DNA of 64,000 nucleotides from Rhizobium sp. BK316. Its GTDB lineage: Bacteria > Pseudomonadota > Alphaproteobacteria > Rhizobiales > Rhizobiaceae. The DNA is taken from positions 62,001 to 126,000 of the forward strand of contig NZ_JACHZR010000002.1 of the NCBI RefSeq assembly GCF_014193695.1. Direction: 5' to 3'. This document shows, one piece after another, positions 15,857-25,731 of this stretch; position 1 is the first letter of the stretch, and the number at the start of each line of letters is the position of its first letter. Under the pieces are notes generated by a model. The model had not been told where the DNA came from and did not search any database. It saw nothing but the letters and a program-made list of their open reading frames with translations. Both the position numbers and the translations under genes were made by a program.

Positions 15857-17767
15857 TTACGCGGACTTCTTGCGGTCGTCGTCCTTGACTTCTTCGTAGT
15901 CGGCATCGACGACATTGTCATCCTCGGCCGAAGCGTCGGTCGTGCCGCCTTCGGCCTGCTGGGCTTCATAGATCGCCTGGCCGAGCTTCATGGAAACTTC
16001 CATGAGCGTCTGGGTCTTGGCCTTGATGTCTTCGGCGTCGGCTTCGGTTGCCTCGGTTGCGGACTTCAGAGCGGCAATCGCGTCGGAGATTGCGGTACGA
16101 TCGGCTTCGGAAACCTTGTCGCCGTAATCCTTGAGCGACTTTTCCGTGGAGTGGATCAGGCTTTCGGCCTGGTTCTTGGCTTCCACACCTTCGCGGCGCT
16201 TCTTGTCTTCGGCGGCATGCGATTCGGCATCCTTGACCATCTTTTCGATGTCGGCGTCGGAGAGACCACCGGAAGCCTGGATGCGGATCTGCTGTTCCTT
16301 GCCGGTGCCCTTGTCCTTGGCCGAAACCTGCACGATGCCGTTCGCGTCGATATCGAAGGTGACTTCGATCTGCGGAACGCCGCGCGGTGCCGGCGGCAGG
16401 CCGACGAGGTCGAACTGGCCGAGCAGCTTGTTGTCGGCAGCCATTTCACGCTCGCCCTGCGAGACGCGGATGGTGACGGCCTGCTGGTTGTCGTCGGCGG
16501 TCGAGAAGGTCTGGCTCTTCTTCGTCGGGATCGTCGTGTTGCGTTCGATCAGACGGGTGAAGACACCACCGAGCGTTTCGATGCCGAGAGACAGCGGGGT
16601 CACGTCGAGAAGCAGAACGTCCTTGACGTCGCCCTGCAGAACGCCGGCCTGGATGGCGGCGCCGAGAGCAACGACTTCGTCCGGGTTGACGCCCTTGTGC
16701 GGTTCCTTGCCGAACAGCTGCTTGACGACTTCCTGGACCTTCGGCATGCGGCTCATACCACCGACGAGAACGACTTCGTCGATCTCAGCTGCGGTGACGC
16801 CGGCATCCTTGAGAGCTGCCTTGCACGGAGCGATCGTGCGCTGAACGAGATCGTCGACCAGGCTTTCGAGCTTGGCGCGGGTCAGCTTCAGCGTCAGGTG
16901 CTTCGGACCGGAAGCGTCGGCCGTGATGAACGGCAGGTTGATTTCGGTCTGCTGCGAAGAGGACAGCTCGATCTTTGCCTTTTCGGCAGCTTCCTTGAGG
17001 CGCTGCAGAGCGAGCTTGTCGTTCTTCAGGTCGATACCGTTGTCCTTCTTGAACTCGGCAACGAGATATTCGACGAGGCGCATGTCGAAGTCTTCACCGC
17101 CGAGGAAAGTATCGCCGTTGGTTGACTTCACTTCGAAGACGCCGTCACCGATCTCAAGGATCGAGATATCGAAGGTACCGCCACCAAGGTCGTAAACGGC
17201 GATCGTCTTGCCGTCCTTCTTGTCGAGGCCGTAGGCGAGCGCAGCAGCGGTCGGCTCGTTGATGATGCGGAGCACTTCAAGACCGGCGATCTTGCCGGCA
17301 TCCTTGGTTGCCTGACGCTGCGCGTCGTTGAAGTACGCGGGAACGGTGATGACGGCCTTTTCGACCTTTTCACCGAGATAGGACTCGGCGGTTTCCTTCA
17401 TCTTCTGAAGGATCATCGCGGAAATCTGTGCGGGCGAGTAGCCCTTACCGTTGGCTTCGACCCAGGCGTCGCCGTTGTCACCCTTGACGATGGTGAAGGG
17501 AACGAGGTGCTTGTCCTTCTCGACGGTCGGATCTTCGTAACGGCGGCCGATGAGGCGCTTTACGGCGAAGAGCGTGTTCGTCGGGTTGGTGACCGCCTGG
17601 CGCTTGGCCGGCTGGCCGACGAGGCGTTCGCCGTCATCGGAAAATGCCACCATGGAAGGGGTCGTACGCGCGCCTTCCGCATTCTCGATGACCTTTGCGT
17701 CTTTGCCGTCCATGACTGCGACGCAGGAATTTGTCGTTCCAAGGTCGATACCAATTACTTTTGCCAT
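15857..17767 (-). CDS. dnaK: Chaperone protein DnaK (Hsp70)
   Basis: ATP-dependent chaperone of 636 residues. Nucleotide-binding domain with [14 protein letters not shown] at the N-terminus and the phosphate loops [12 protein letters not shown] and VGGMSRMP; substrate domain from about 390; acidic tail [14 protein letters not shown]. Start ATG 17767 follows AAGGAGAGAATGAC. An open extension upstream lacks homology. First gene of dnaK-dnaJ, with a heat-shock-type promoter about 115 bases upstream. Confidence 0.98.
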   Translation of the reverse strand: MAKVIGIDLGTTNSCVAVMDGKDAKVIENAEGARTTPSMVAFSDDGERLVGQPAKRQAVTNPTNTLFAVKRLIGRRYEDPTVEKDKHLVPFTIVKGDNGDAWVEANGKGYSPAQISAMILQKMKETAESYLGEKVEKAVITVPAYFNDAQRQATKDAGKIAGLEVLRIINEPTAAALAYGLDKKDGKTIAVYDLGGGTFDISILEIGDGVFEVKSTNGDTFLGGEDFDMRLVEYLVAEFKKDNGIDLKNDKLALQRLKEAAEKAKIELSSSQQTEINLPFITADASGPKHLTLKLTRAKLESLVDDLVQRTIAPCKAALKDAGVTAAEIDEVVLVGGMSRMPKVQEVVKQLFGKEPHKGVNPDEVVALGAAIQAGVLQGDVKDVLLLDVTPLSLGIETLGGVFTRLIERNTTIPTKKSQTFSTADDNQQAVTIRVSQGEREMAADNKLLGQFDLVGLPPAPRGVPQIEVTFDIDANGIVQVSAKDKGTGKEQQIRIQASGGLSDADIEKMVKDAESHAAEDKKRREGVEAKNQAESLIHSTEKSLKDYGDKVSEADRTAISDAIAALKSATEATEADAEDIKAKTQTLMEVSMKLGQAIYEAQQAEGGTTDASAEDDNVVDADYEEVKDDDRKKSA

Positions 17768-17879
17768 GTCATTCTCTCCTTGAAGCAAGCTGTCGGAACC
17801 CCGGTAAGGCATTTCCCTGACAGCCCCTTACGGGATGGGTCTACTAAGATTACGCAATCGTGATTGCGGTGATGCGGCG

Positions 17880-17909
17880 TATATAAGGAGCGGATTTCTG
17901 GACTGCAAG
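17880..17909 (-). promoter_or_regulatory. RpoH-type promoter of dnaK
   Basis: On the minus strand CTTGCA (17909-17904) is followed after 16 bases by CTTATATA (17887-17880). That resembles the alphaproteobacterial sigma-32 pattern CTTG, N17, CYTATnT. It lies about 115 bases before dnaK. The rest of the 305-base gap 17768-18072 shows no other gene. Confidence 0.62.
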
Positions 17910-18072
17910 GCGAGAAATGGCCCGGAATCCAGCAAAACGAATGTGTTGCATTCAATTTTTACAGTAGCCGGAAAAGGGTCTGCTTTGCACCGTCGAACCA
18001 CGCAAATCTTGCATGCCGAGCCTTGCGCGGGACGTGCTCCCGAAAGGTCTTCATATCCCGTTCCAATACTGT

Positions 18073-20382
18073 CTACTGCCCCATGATGAGATCGAGCAGG
18101 GTCGTGCGTCGCGGCTGCGCCCCTGACGTTGCCTGCGGACCGCCCACATCACCGGGCGGCACCATGTCGTCGTAACCGCCGTCGGCAACATCGGCGGGCG
18201 GCACAGGTCCGCCATTCACCGGCGTCGCCGCCCGCGACTGTCCGGGCGCCGGCGGATAACGGTTTAGGTCGGCATTCCCACCGAAGACACCGGAAATGAT
18301 GCTGCCGACCGTCGAAGGCTGCTCGGGAGCCGGCTGCGCCTGCACCATGAGCTGGCCGTCGCCGGGGTTGGAGCCAGAGTCGGGGAGTGTCTGGCCCATG
18401 CCGAAAAGCGGCGCCGGAGAAAGCCCTTTATGCGCGGCGACCATGAATTCTTTCCAGGCTTTGGCCGGAAGCCCGCCGCCGGTCACCTTCTTCATTGGCT
18501 TGCCGTCGTCATTGCCGAACCACACGCCCGTCGTCAGGTTGCTGGTGAAGCCGACGAACAATGCGTCGCGCGAGTTTTGCGTCGTGCCGGTCTTGCCGGC
18601 CGCCTGCCAGCCGGGAAGCTTGGCGCTCGAGCCTGTGCCGCCGTTGATGACGCCCATCATCATCATGTTCATTTCGGCCACGATCTGCTCGGAAAGCACG
18701 CGCGGCGGATTGTCGTAGGTGTTCTCGTAAAGCACCTTGCCATCAGCGGTGGTCACCCGGCGGATCACATGCGGCGTCGCTTTGTAGCCACCGTTCATGA
18801 AGGCGGCATAGGAGGACGTCAGCTCCATGAGGGATACTTCCGAGGTGCCGAGTGCGATCGAGGCATTGGGTTGCAGGTCTGATTCGATGCCGAGACGATG
18901 GGCGAGCTTGATCACCTGATCCGGCCCGTCATACATCACGAGCTGGGCGGCCACCGTGTTCAGCGACTTGGCGAGCGCTGTCCTGAGCGTCACTTCGCCG
19001 TTGTATTTCTTCTCGTAATTTTCAGGCGTCCAGTCGCCGATGCGGATCGGCGCGTCGTTGAAGACGGAATCCGGCGTCAGGCCCTTTTCGAGCGCAGCGG
19101 CATAGACGAAAGGCTTGAAGGAGGAGCCCGGCTGGCGCTTGGCCTTGACGGCACGGTTGAACTGGCTCGTCGCATAGTCCCTGCCGCCGACGAGCGCGCG
19201 GATGGCGCCCGTACCGTCGATCGAGACAAGAGCGGCCTGCGATGCATCGAACTTGCCGCCTTCCTTGTTGAGTACGTCGACCAGCGACTGTTCGGCTTTC
19301 CTTTCGAGATTCTTGTCGATGGTCGTATCGACGATGACGTCTTCCTTCACGTCGCCGACCAGCCCCTGCAGCTCGTCCATCACCATATCGGCAACATATT
19401 GTCCGGCGCCCGACCAGTAGCTGCGGGCTGAAGCCGGCGTCTGCGACATCGCCGTCTTGATCTCGCCGTCGCTGATATAGCCCTGGTCGCGCATGGCCTG
19501 CAGCACGATCTGCGCGCGGGCATTTGCTGCCTCCGGATCACGGGCCGGCGAAAGGCGGGACGGCGCTTTCACAAGGCCCGCAAGCAGGGCTGCTTCGCCG
19601 AGGTTCACATCGCGCGCCGACTTGTTGAAATAGCGCCGCGCCGCGGCTTCCACGCCATAGGCATTCGAGCCGAAATAGACGCGGTTCAGATACATCGCAA
19701 GGATCTGGTCCTTGGTGTATTTCTGTTCCAGCCAGAAGGAGAGCAGCACCTCCTGCACCTTGCGCTCGAGCGTGCGCTCGGGCGAGAGGAACAGGTTCTT
19801 GGCAAGCTGCTGCGTCAGCGTCGAGCCGCCCTGGATCGGCTGGCCGGTCGCATTGTTGACGAAGGCGCGCGCCAGCCCGAATGGATCGACGCCGAAATGC
19901 GAATAGAAGCGTCGGTCTTCGATGGCGACGATCGCTTCGGGAATATAGGGAGACATGTTCTCCAGGGAGAGCTCTTCGCCGCCGGTCGCACCGCGGTTGG
20001 CGATCGCGCTGCCGTCCACGGCGGTGATCTTGACGTTCGGCGGCCGCTCGGGGATTGCCCAGGTGCTGGCGCTCGGCATGCGCGAACCATAATAGAACAC
20101 GAGGCCGGCAACACCGATGCCGGCCCAGATGCCAAGCAAGATGCACCAGTAGACGACCCTGCGCAGGAATGCGAATAGGCCACCGCCTTCGCGTTCTCGA
20201 GGCTCGGGACGGCGCTTCGCTGGCGTGCGGCGGGGAGCGGGAGATTTCGATGTACGTTTGGAGCCGTGCCGCCCGTCGATGCGGTCGTCGTCATCGAGCG
20301 CGAATTCGTCATCCTCCTCACTGCCGCCACGGCCGTTGAAGGACGGTTCGATCCTGTCGTCTGATCTGCGTCTGGCTACCAT
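18073..20382 (-). CDS. Class A penicillin-binding protein (PBP1A family)
   Basis: Bifunctional peptidoglycan synthase of 769 residues. It has an acidic/basic cytoplasmic N-terminus (about 1-75), one membrane anchor (about 76-100), the glycosyltransferase domain with EDRRFYSHFGVD (about 156) and QGGSTLTQQLAKN, and the transpeptidase domain with SxxK in GSSFKP (about 412), SLNT, and KTGTT (about 608). All catalytic motifs are intact. The C-terminal tail is Pro/Gly-rich. A perfect CtrA box lies 79 bases upstream. Confidence 0.95.
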   Translation of the reverse strand: MVARRRSDDRIEPSFNGRGGSEEDDEFALDDDDRIDGRHGSKRTSKSPAPRRTPAKRRPEPREREGGGLFAFLRRVVYWCILLGIWAGIGVAGLVFYYGSRMPSASTWAIPERPPNVKITAVDGSAIANRGATGGEELSLENMSPYIPEAIVAIEDRRFYSHFGVDPFGLARAFVNNATGQPIQGGSTLTQQLAKNLFLSPERTLERKVQEVLLSFWLEQKYTKDQILAMYLNRVYFGSNAYGVEAAARRYFNKSARDVNLGEAALLAGLVKAPSRLSPARDPEAANARAQIVLQAMRDQGYISDGEIKTAMSQTPASARSYWSGAGQYVADMVMDELQGLVGDVKEDVIVDTTIDKNLERKAEQSLVDVLNKEGGKFDASQAALVSIDGTGAIRALVGGRDYATSQFNRAVKAKRQPGSSFKPFVYAAALEKGLTPDSVFNDAPIRIGDWTPENYEKKYNGEVTLRTALAKSLNTVAAQLVMYDGPDQVIKLAHRLGIESDLQPNASIALGTSEVSLMELTSSYAAFMNGGYKATPHVIRRVTTADGKVLYENTYDNPPRVLSEQIVAEMNMMMMGVINGGTGSSAKLPGWQAAGKTGTTQNSRDALFVGFTSNLTTGVWFGNDDGKPMKKVTGGGLPAKAWKEFMVAAHKGLSPAPLFGMGQTLPDSGSNPGDGQLMVQAQPAPEQPSTVGSIISGVFGGNADLNRYPPAPGQSRAATPVNGGPVPPADVADGGYDDMVPPGDVGGPQATSGAQPRRTTLLDLIMGQ

Positions 20383-20865
20383 CGTGGAGCGGTTGACCCT
20401 TGTTATAAGACCGCGCCCCAGAGCAACGGTTTTATTCGACTGAACTGTAAATGCGGCGAATTAACGGGCTGTTAAGAACAACACCAATACGACCAAGTAC
20501 CCCGCCTGCCTGCCTTTTCTCCGTTAACCAGCCGCGAGTTTCCCGCATGGCTGCCATTCGTTGAGGCCGTCACAAAACCGACATATATCGCCGCGACTTC
20601 CGCTCGCCCAGGAAGCGGATGCGCAATATCCAGGTAGAGGAGAGCCGGCTGAGGATGCTCCTTGGCTCCCATGCGGAGATGCGCGACCTGCTGGCGACCC
20701 AGCGTCGCACATCTTCTGGCTGGTGAGGGAACCAATAGGCTTCGTGGTAGTTTTATCGAAAGCGGGACATACCCCTCACGTCCCGCTCAGATCGGCCGTC
20801 TCCCCTCAACACGCGCCGATCAATATCAGGCCCGGCGTATCACCAGATACGTCGGGTCCTTTTCT
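20383..20865. other. Gap with CtrA box and one short unassigned frame
   Basis: A 483-base stretch without a supported gene. On the plus strand, 20619-20726 is an open frame of 35 codons (begins MRNIQVEESRLRML) with a helical, charged product and no ribosome site that I trust; it could be a remnant or a microprotein. The left end carries the CtrA site that serves the penicillin-binding protein. Confidence 0.4.
20461..20475. promoter_or_regulatory. CtrA binding box
   Basis: TTAA-CGGGCTG-TTAA, an exact TTAA-N7-TTAA full site. CtrA is the cell-cycle master regulator in this group. It lies 79 bases before the start of the penicillin-binding protein gene. Confidence 0.6.
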
Positions 20866-21306
20866 TTAGGGACGATAGGGACCACGATCGCGATAATAAT
20901 AGTCCGGCCCGCGGCGCCAGCGGTCGCGATCACGATAGAAATCGCGGTTGCGGTAGTAGCGATCCCAATATGGGCCGACGCTGAATGTCACTGTCGGAAT
21001 ACCGAGCGGACGGTAATATTGCGGGCCGACATAGATCCGACGCCGCTCATAGGTCGCCTGGACATATTGGCCGGAAACCCAGCCCCGGCCTCCATAGAAT
21101 TCCACATCGCACCAGGGCGTATCGGCAAGGCAGCCGCGGATTTGCAGCGGCGTGCCGTTTGGAATGACGGCGACGGCAGGATAGCGCGTGCTCGGGCCGG
21201 CACGCATGTTCACGTTCGCAGTCGAAATGCCCTGCGCGGCTTCGGCAATGGCGGGCGCCAGCAGCAAGAGACCACCCGCGACAATTTTCAGAAGAATATG
21301 TTTCAC
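20866..21306 (-). CDS. Secreted SH3b protein with Tyr/Arg-rich tail
   Basis: A 146-residue exported protein. The signal peptide covers about 1-23 (ends AEA); one SH3b domain covers about 28-85 (STANVNMRAGPSTRYPAV, GCLADTPWCDVEF, GRGWVSGQYV). The last 50 residues are Tyr/Arg/Asp-rich with repeated RDR/YYR units and probably disordered. Two cysteines flank the domain core and could form a disulfide. Likely wall-associated; no enzymatic motif. Confidence 0.9.
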   Translation of the reverse strand: MKHILLKIVAGGLLLLAPAIAEAAQGISTANVNMRAGPSTRYPAVAVIPNGTPLQIRGCLADTPWCDVEFYGGRGWVSGQYVQATYERRRIYVGPQYYRPLGIPTVTFSVGPYWDRYYRNRDFYRDRDRWRRGPDYYYRDRGPYRP

Positions 21307-21486
21307 CTTTTACTCCTCGCAATGAACGACGGATGCCGGGCGTCGGGAGCGACATTCCCTGGCGGGGCAAAGATAGAGCGCCTGCGGCATAGGTCATGCG
21401 GCGCAGTTTTCACTTTGTCTTTCAAAGGCTTATAGGGACAGTCGGATGAACGCAGCTTGAACGGCGGTCAAGCTTTGTACGAGGCC

Positions 21487-21515
21487 TTGAAATGTAAAAG
21501 GCGGCTTCCGATATA
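21487..21515 (+). promoter_or_regulatory. Orphan sigma-70-type promoter
   Basis: TTGAAA (21487-21492), a 17-base spacer and GATATA (21510-21515). No plus-strand coding gene follows; the next plus-strand signal is a terminator at 21692. Confidence 0.55.
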
Positions 21516-21521
21516 AGGTTC

Positions 21522-21716
21522 AAGAAATCGCAGCCCGGAAATGTTGTGCGCCCTGTCGGTGATACCGTTTCCGAGATCTGGTTGGATGGATCGTTTACCG
21601 GTCGTTAATCCCTAAGGATCACTCTGGCTGTGCATTATCTGCTTCTCCTTTGACCACGGATGTACTGGCACTGAGATGAGGCGGATAACGGAAGGCCGGT
21701 TCGAACCGGCCTTTTT
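21522..21716 (+). ncRNA. Candidate small RNA with own promoter and terminator
   Basis: The 464-base gap 21307-21770 lies between two minus-strand genes, yet the plus strand has a well-spaced promoter (21487-21515) and a strong intrinsic terminator: AAGGCCGGTTCGAACCGGCCTT, a perfect palindrome (21692-21713), then TTTTTG. The transcript would be about 195 nucleotides. It holds the C/U-rich stretch TTCTCCTTT (about 21644-21652), which could pair with Shine-Dalgarno sequences. I recognise no family. Confidence 0.52.
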
Positions 21717-21770
21717 GTTTGCAGATTTCGGATGGCGTGCCGCGCAGACCGCAGGCACGCCTTTTTCGTT

Positions 21771-23159
21771 TCAGGCCTTCAGTGCAGTCAGGATGCGCAC
21801 CCAGGAGCGGATGCCCTTGTGGTAGGAGGCAAGCTCGTATTTCTCGTTTGGCGAATGGATGCGGTCGTCTGAGAGACCGAAGCCGACGAGCAGGGATTCC
21901 ATGCCGAGCATCTTCTGGAAATCGCCGACGATCGGGATCGAGCCGCCCATGCCGATGACGACGGCAGGCTTCGGCCATTCATCCGAAAGCGCGGTCCGCG
22001 CCTTGGTCAGAACAGGCGAGTCATAGGAAAGATGGATGGCCGGCGAGGCACCATGCGGATGGAACTCGACCGAGCAGTCGGCCGGGATCTTCGAGCGAAC
22101 GTAATTGCGGAAGCTTTCGCGGATCGCTGCCGGATCCTGTGTGCCGACGAGGCGGAAGGAAACTTTCGCCGATGCCTTGGCGGCAATCACGGTCTTGAAA
22201 CCTTCGCCGGTATAGCCGCCCCAGATACCGTTGACCTCGGCCGTGGGCCGTGCCCACGTGAGCTCCAGGACCGAGCGGCCCTTTTCGCCTGAGGGGATGG
22301 AGAGGCCGACTTCGCCGAGGAAGCTTTCGGCCGACTTGCCGAGCGTTTCCCAGGAAGCCTTGATATTGGAGGGCGTTTCCTCGACGCCGTTGTAGAAACC
22401 GTCGAGCGTGATGCGCCCGGTCTCGTCATGCAGGCCGGCAAGCGCTTCTACGAGAATATGGATCGGATTGGCGGCCGCCCCGCCGAAAAGGCCGGAATGC
22501 AGGTCGCGGTCGGCAGCCGTCACCACGACTTCCTCGCCGACAAGACCACGAAGCGCAGCCGCAATTGCCGGTGTATCGCGATCCCACATGCTGGTGTCGC
22601 AGACGAGGGCATAGTCGGCCTTGAGTTCGGCAGCATTGGCTTCGAGGAACGGCTTCAGCGACGGCGAGCCGGATTCTTCCTCGCCCTCGAAAAGTATGGT
22701 GACGCGGCATGGAAGTGCGCCATTGATTTCCTTGTAGGCGCGGCAGGCTTCGACGAAAGTCATGAGCTGACCCTTGTCGTCGGCAGTACCACGGCCGGTC
22801 AGGATCTTGCGGCCATTGCCGGCATCCTTGACGGCGGGATCGAAAGGATCGTTTTCCCAGAGCTCAATCGGATCGACCGGCTGTACGTCATAGTGACCGT
22901 AGAAGAGGACATGGGGGGCATCAGCCGAGTCGCCTTCATGATGGGCGACCACCATCGGATGGCCGGGCGTGTCGCGAACCGAGGCGTCAAAGCCCAGTGT
23001 CTTCAGATAGGCGGTGAGCCACTCGGCCGCCTTGCGGCATTCGGCCTTATAGGCCGGATCGGTCGAGATCGACTTGATGCGCAACAGCTCGAACAGCCTT
23101 TCAAGGCTTGAATCAAGATTCTGGTCCGCACGCGCAAGGACAGGATTTAGTTCGGTCAT
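21771..23159 (-). CDS. M20 family dipeptidase
   Basis: Zinc-dependent peptidase of 462 residues (ArgE/DapE/ACY1/CPG2 group, dipeptidase subfamily). Metal-site motifs are LFYGHYDVQPVD (about 82-93), GRGTADDKGQ (about 120) with the bridging Asp, and FEGEEESGSPS (about 155) with the catalytic Glu pair; the lid domain sits about 215-350. Cytoplasmic, no signal peptide. Start ATG 23159 (MTELNPVLA) has AGGAG nine bases upstream. Confidence 0.94.
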   Translation of the reverse strand: MTELNPVLARADQNLDSSLERLFELLRIKSISTDPAYKAECRKAAEWLTAYLKTLGFDASVRDTPGHPMVVAHHEGDSADAPHVLFYGHYDVQPVDPIELWENDPFDPAVKDAGNGRKILTGRGTADDKGQLMTFVEACRAYKEINGALPCRVTILFEGEEESGSPSLKPFLEANAAELKADYALVCDTSMWDRDTPAIAAALRGLVGEEVVVTAADRDLHSGLFGGAAANPIHILVEALAGLHDETGRITLDGFYNGVEETPSNIKASWETLGKSAESFLGEVGLSIPSGEKGRSVLELTWARPTAEVNGIWGGYTGEGFKTVIAAKASAKVSFRLVGTQDPAAIRESFRNYVRSKIPADCSVEFHPHGASPAIHLSYDSPVLTKARTALSDEWPKPAVVIGMGGSIPIVGDFQKMLGMESLLVGFGLSDDRIHSPNEKYELASYHKGIRSWVRILTALKA

Positions 23160-23344
23160 TTCCGACTCCTTTGAAATTCGGCCGGACGATAGACCCAATT
23201 GGCTGCGGTTTCGAGCGTCAAATTTTCAAGATGTTATGTGGTGCCAAATGCTGCAACGGATGAAGTAGAGATGCCTAATGCAATTTACAGTTATTTAGCA
23301 AACTCTAAATAATCTCGCCTCGAGGTCGATTTTCGAGGTGGCGA

Positions 23345-25729
23345 ATGTTCTCCGTTATTGCTTGTATCAGGGACAACCATGACTGGCGGCTGGTCATCGC
23401 GGCCGCAGTCGTCTGCCTCGTTGGCAGCCTGACGACGATGCTTCTTCTCTTCCGTGCCCAGGAATGCGACGTCGGCCAGCGCAAGCTCTGGATCGGCACG
23501 TCAGCCTTTGCCAGTGGCGTCGGCGTATGGGCAACGCATTTCATCGCCATGCTCGCCTATGATGGCGGCATGCCGATCAGCTACGATCTCGGCCCGACTT
23601 CTCTCTCGGTGATCCTGTCGATCTTCGGCTCGTGGGTGGCGATCCTGATCGCCTCGGAGGGCCGAACCGCTTATTCTTTTGCTTTCGGCGGCGTGCTGAT
23701 GGCACTTGGTATCACGGCCATGCATTTTACCGGCATGCAGGCGGTCGAGGCGCAGGCCGTCGTCGTCTATGATGCTCCAACGATAGTCGTCGCTTTCTCC
23801 TCCTGCGCGGCGCTTTCTTCCGTCGCCTTCCTCGCCTTCTTCAAGCTGAAGGGCATGAAACGCTTCGCCGCATCGTCGACTGCCTTCGTGCTGGCAATCT
23901 GTGCGCTCCATTTCATCTCGATGAGCAGCATCACCCTGGTGCCGGACCCCATGCGTGACGTAGCAGCGATGGCGCTTGCGCCTGAGGTGCTTGCCGCGAT
24001 CGTCATGGCCGTTTCGACCGGCCTCATCCTCATGGCCTTTGGCGCGGTCTTCCTCGAAAGTCATCTGACCGACCTTCGCGGTCTCGCCAACGTCTCGCAG
24101 GACGGTCTCGTTATCCTGCGTGACGGCAAGATCATCGACACCAATGAACGCTTCCTGGCCCTGTCCGGCTGGAAGCTCTCCGAGCTCACGGACAACGCTC
24201 CTTCGGCCGTATTGGCGCTCGTCCATGCGGAGCAGGAGAGGGCTCACAAGGAAATGCTGCTGATCGTCAAAGACGAGAGGGAAATCCCTGTCGAGGTCGT
24301 CACGCGGCGGATCGTCTATCGCGGGCGCCATTGCGATGTTCTCGTCGTTCGTGACCTTACCGAGCGTAAACGCGCCGAAGAGCTGATCGAGCATCTCGCC
24401 CATTACGATGTTCTGACGGACCTGCCGAACCGTTTACTTTTCGACACCCGCATTCGCCAGGCTCTGCAGGTCGCGGAGCGCAAGCGGGCGCAGGTTGCCG
24501 TCTTCTGCATCGACCTCGATCGCTTCAAGGCCGTCAACGATATTTTCGGCCACGCCGAAGGCGACCGCATCCTGCGCAAGGTTGCTTCGATCCTCAAACG
24601 CTGCGTCGATCATGACGATACGATCGCGCGGCTTGGCGGTGATGAATTCGCCGTCATCCAGCCGGGCAAGCGGCAGCCCGATGCGGCGCGCCGTCTGGCA
24701 CGCCGCATCATCGATGAATTCGCGGCCGAGATGGATACCGCCCGCGATCCGACGGCCGTCGGCGCCAGCATCGGCATTGCGCTGTATCCTGCAGATGGAA
24801 AATCTGCCGAAGAGCTTTGCAACAACGCCGATACCGCCCTCTATCGCGTCAAACATGCAGGGCGTGGTGCAGCCTGCTTCTTCGATGCGGAAATGGACGA
24901 GTCGGTGCGTACCCGTCGCCAGATCGAGCACGAGCTTCGCCACGCCATCAACCGCAAGCAGCTTCACGTCAATTATCAGCCAATTCTCGACGCGCGCAGC
25001 GGCGAGATCAACGGTTACGAAGCTCTCATGCGCTGGAACAGGCCATGCCACGGCATGAGCGAACCGGAAATCTTCATTCCGATCGCCGAGGAAAGCGGCT
25101 CCATCGTCCAGCTCGGCGAATGGATCCTGCGTGAGGCTTGCATGGAGGCGGCCCGCTGGCCGCAGCCGCTGACGATTGCGGTCAATGTCTCCCCGGTACA
25201 GTTTTTGCTGCCCAATCTCTGCGAACGAGTGGCTGAGATTCTGAAGGAAGCGGGCCTCGCGCCGGAACGGCTGGAGCTGGAGATCACCGAAGCCGCACTC
25301 GTGCGTGATCGCAACCGGGTCATGAACACACTTCAGCGCTTGCGCGGTCTCGGCGTGCGCATCGTCATGGATGATTTCGGCACCGGCTTTTCATCGCTGT
25401 CCAACCTGCGCTCTTTCCCCTTCGACAAGATCAAGGTCGATCGCAGTTTCACCGGCGTTCTGGAACATGATGCAGGCGCCCGCTCGATCGTGCGGGCCAT
25501 CATCGGTCTGGGGCACAGTCTTGGCATGCCCGTCGTCACTGAGGGCGTGGAAACGGAAATGCAGCGTCAGATCGTCGTTGAGGAAGGCTGTACCCAGGTG
25601 CAGGGGCTGCTGCTCGGCAAGCCCGATATCGAGCCGAGCATCAAGCTCGCCACCCCCGAAAACTTTCTCTCGGAGCATGTCGATGCGCAGACGGAAAAAC
25701 CCACGCGCCGCCCCGCCGCCGCGGAGTGA
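23345..25729 (+). CDS. MHYT-PAS-GGDEF-EAL cyclic-di-GMP protein
   Basis: Membrane sensor of 794 residues that makes and/or degrades cyclic-di-GMP. An N-terminal MHYT domain (about 1-245, seven membrane helices, with THFIAM, MHFTGM and LHFISM as the three metal-binding repeats) may sense oxygen, CO or NO. Then follow a PAS-like domain (about 250-345), GGDEF (RLGGDEFAV, about 428) and EAL (GYEALMRW, about 557; later NVSPVQF, ELEITE, DDFGTGFSS, KVDRSF). Both active sites look complete. Convergent with marR, two bases apart. Confidence 0.95.
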   Translation: MFSVIACIRDNHDWRLVIAAAVVCLVGSLTTMLLLFRAQECDVGQRKLWIGTSAFASGVGVWATHFIAMLAYDGGMPISYDLGPTSLSVILSIFGSWVAILIASEGRTAYSFAFGGVLMALGITAMHFTGMQAVEAQAVVVYDAPTIVVAFSSCAALSSVAFLAFFKLKGMKRFAASSTAFVLAICALHFISMSSITLVPDPMRDVAAMALAPEVLAAIVMAVSTGLILMAFGAVFLESHLTDLRGLANVSQDGLVILRDGKIIDTNERFLALSGWKLSELTDNAPSAVLALVHAEQERAHKEMLLIVKDEREIPVEVVTRRIVYRGRHCDVLVVRDLTERKRAEELIEHLAHYDVLTDLPNRLLFDTRIRQALQVAERKRAQVAVFCIDLDRFKAVNDIFGHAEGDRILRKVASILKRCVDHDDTIARLGGDEFAVIQPGKRQPDAARRLARRIIDEFAAEMDTARDPTAVGASIGIALYPADGKSAEELCNNADTALYRVKHAGRGAACFFDAEMDESVRTRRQIEHELRHAINRKQLHVNYQPILDARSGEINGYEALMRWNRPCHGMSEPEIFIPIAEESGSIVQLGEWILREACMEAARWPQPLTIAVNVSPVQFLLPNLCERVAEILKEAGLAPERLELEITEAALVRDRNRVMNTLQRLRGLGVRIVMDDFGTGFSSLSNLRSFPFDKIKVDRSFTGVLEHDAGARSIVRAIIGLGHSLGMPVVTEGVETEMQRQIVVEEGCTQVQGLLLGKPDIEPSIKLATPENFLSEHVDAQTEKPTRRPAAAE

Positions 25730-25731
25730 GC

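Noticed and set aside
14999..17125. A 708-codon plus-strand frame opposite dnaJ and dnaK
   Set aside because: It is the antisense of highly biased dnaJ/dnaK codons and shows no protein-family features.
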